From positions 1 through 64,000 of the forward strand of contig CAVVFZ010000002.1 of the NCBI GenBank assembly GCA_963747555.1: DNA of 64,000 bases, written 5' to 3'. Position numbers and translations under genes: made by a program. Each line of letters starts with the position of its first letter. The stretch's first letter is position 1. This document shows positions 62,784-64,000 of the stretch, in pieces. The notes under the pieces are model-generated. The model had not been told where the DNA came from and did no database searches. It was given only the letters and a program-made list of their open reading frames with translations. Source of the stretch: DUZB01 sp963747555 (GTDB lineage: Bacteria; Desulfobacterota; DSM-4660; Desulfatiglandales; Desulfatiglandaceae).

Positions 62784-64000
62784 ATGTGGAATCAGATAAC
62801 CCTCCGCATCAGAATCTGTCTGCTTCTGGCAGCTTTGATTTCTGTTACGCTCATGGGTGGAATCATCACCATCTGGTATTCTTACCGGATGGAAATCCTT
62901 TTAACCAAGGTTATTGACAGGGATATCGCCGCCTTCCAGTCTGCCGAGGCCCTTGAAATCGCGCTGGTAAATCAGAAGGGATTTCTGTCCTATTATTTCC
63001 TGGATGATGACCCCGAGTGGCTCAGACGTCTGGGAGAAGCCCGTCAGGTTTTTAAAGAAAGAATGAAAAGGGCAAATTCTGTTGCCGAAAACAGCGAGCA
63101 GAAAGAAGCGCTTAGACGGATTGAATCCGAGTATATCCAGTATATTGCGATAAAAGACAGGGTGATTTCCTACTATAAGATGGGGAACCAGGCTGAAGGC
63201 GCTGAACTCCACAAAAGCGTGAGGAATCGCTTCTTCAAGATTCTGGAACTCTGTGAAGAATACAAAGACCTCTATACGGCCGGCATAAGGGAGATGAGGG
63301 ACGACAGCCGAGATGAGGCCCAACGATTGAGAGTCATTGTAGCCATCGCAATGGCGGCGGTCCTGGTTCTGGGTCTCCTTCTGGTTTTTTTTCTCATACA
63401 CCATATCCTCACCCCTCTGCACAGATTGACGGTTGCCGCGGATAGAAAGGGCGCTTCCAAAAGGCCGGGGGATGAGGTATACTCACTCAGCGAATCGGTG
63501 CGTGGACTCATCGAGGATGCAGACCAGGCACAGACCCAACTGGAAAAGAGTCGGGAAACCCTCCTGCAGGCCGAAAAGATGGTCTCCGTGGGTAAACTTG
63601 CCGCCGGTATGGCCCACAGCGTTCGGAATCCCCTCACTTCGGTCAAAATGCGGCTTTTTTCCCTCAACAGGACGCTTGCCCTGTCGGATACTCAGAAAGA
63701 CGATTTCGATGTGATTTCAGAGGAAATCAACCATGTGGACACCATTGTTCAGAATTTTCTGGAATTTTCCCGTGCTCCGAAGCTGAAGATCCAGAGCATC
63801 CATCCCTCCGAACTTGTGGATATGGTGCTCCAGCTGCTCAGGCATCGGCTGGATTCATACGATGTGAAAACCAGTTTGGTCCGGTCGGAAGAACTGCCGG
63901 AAATCCAGGGGGATCCGGAACAATTGAAGGAAGTTCTGGTGAATCTTGTAGAGAATGCCTGCGAAGCCATGGAAGGCGGAGGACAGATCGTCATTGAGGA
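62784..64000 (+). CDS. Membrane sensor histidine kinase, cut by window end
   Basis: The first 405 residues are present. A transmembrane helix (about residues 9-33: ICLLLAALISVTLMGGIITI) and a second (about 190-212: MAAVLVLGLLLVFFLIHHIL) bracket a helical periplasmic sensor of about 155 residues. The dimerisation domain has VGKLAAGMAHSVRNPLTSVK, with phosphoacceptor His at residue 278. This is the NtrB/ZraS type, which usually works with a sigma-54 response regulator. The N box (LVNLVENACEAMEGG) is reached just before 64000; the G boxes lie outside. GGAG stands ten bases ahead of the ATG. Confidence 0.88.
   Translation, partial: MWNQITLRIRICLLLAALISVTLMGGIITIWYSYRMEILLTKVIDRDIAAFQSAEALEIALVNQKGFLSYYFLDDDPEWLRRLGEARQVFKERMKRANSVAENSEQKEALRRIESEYIQYIAIKDRVISYYKMGNQAEGAELHKSVRNRFFKILELCEEYKDLYTAGIREMRDDSRDEAQRLRVIVAIAMAAVLVLGLLLVFFLIHHILTPLHRLTVAADRKGASKRPGDEVYSLSESVRGLIEDADQAQTQLEKSRETLLQAEKMVSVGKLAAGMAHSVRNPLTSVKMRLFSLNRTLALSDTQKDDFDVISEEINHVDTIVQNFLEFSRAPKLKIQSIHPSELVDMVLQLLRHRLDSYDVKTSLVRSEELPEIQGDPEQLKEVLVNLVENACEAMEGGGQIVIE

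Overview
The window reads as chromosomal core and metabolic DNA of an anaerobic Desulfobacterota (former Deltaproteobacteria) organism, probably from a sulfate-reducing or syntrophic lineage. This is inferred from gene content, not from a search. The pointers are a dehydrogenase-first 3-hydroxyacyl-CoA dehydrogenase/enoyl-CoA hydratase fusion, an acetyl-CoA carboxylase carboxyltransferase fused alpha-then-beta, a membrane pyrophosphatase of the K+-dependent sequence type, a mitochondrial/spirochaete-like EF-G, LarB, HypE and several small families common in that phylum. I see no phage, CRISPR array, rRNA or intact insertion sequence. Two palindromic MITE-like elements are present.

Layout. 1-9.4 kb (minus): one long ribosome-biogenesis unit, ffh-rpsP-khpA-rimM-trmD-SPOUT methyltransferase-rplS-rnhB-yraN-rsmI, followed by HPr/EI of a phosphotransferase system, smpB and tmRNA (ssrA, cut by the window edge). 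9.5-14.8 kb (plus): nucleoside phosphorylase, DUF1786 protein, ligA, acylphosphatase, lipoprotein. 14.8-16.9 kb (minus): a GT-A glycosyltransferase and a mannosyl-3-phosphoglycerate phosphatase homologue, a likely hexosyl-glycerate compatible-solute pair. 17.1-17.7 kb (plus): HD-domain protein. 17.7-36.9 kb (minus): Lys-rich protein, hypE, an acyl-CoA transferase-GNAT fusion with a ZnuA-like protein, prmC, prfA, rpmE, rho, rluD, carD, hppA, pth, rplY, prs, tRNA-Gln, ispE, DUF1844, serA. 37-39.7 kb (plus): ThiF-like protein, SDR, TIGR02757 protein, then mutY (minus). 40.9-46.5 kb (plus): a beta-oxidation operon (HAD-ECH fusion, thiolase, acyl-CoA dehydrogenase) behind a strong promoter and a FadR-like palindrome. 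46.7-49.7 kb (plus): EF-G, a coupled RecA-like ATPase and a 48-residue protein. 49.7-56.5 kb: dtd, a B12-type radical SAM protein, larB, pyrR, yjbQ, mdh and several unknowns. 56.5-62.6 kb (minus): fused accA-accD, a giant AsmA-like protein and a NUDIX hydrolase. 62.8-64 kb (plus): a histidine kinase cut by the window end.

Caution on quality. Conserved, mostly essential genes (ffh, ligA, rsmI twice, yraN, the SPOUT methyltransferase and the HAD-ECH fusion) each continue intact in another frame after a one- or two-base slip, often beside a short homopolymer. This looks like uncorrected indels in the assembly rather than gene decay. Spans for these genes are given across the frameshift.
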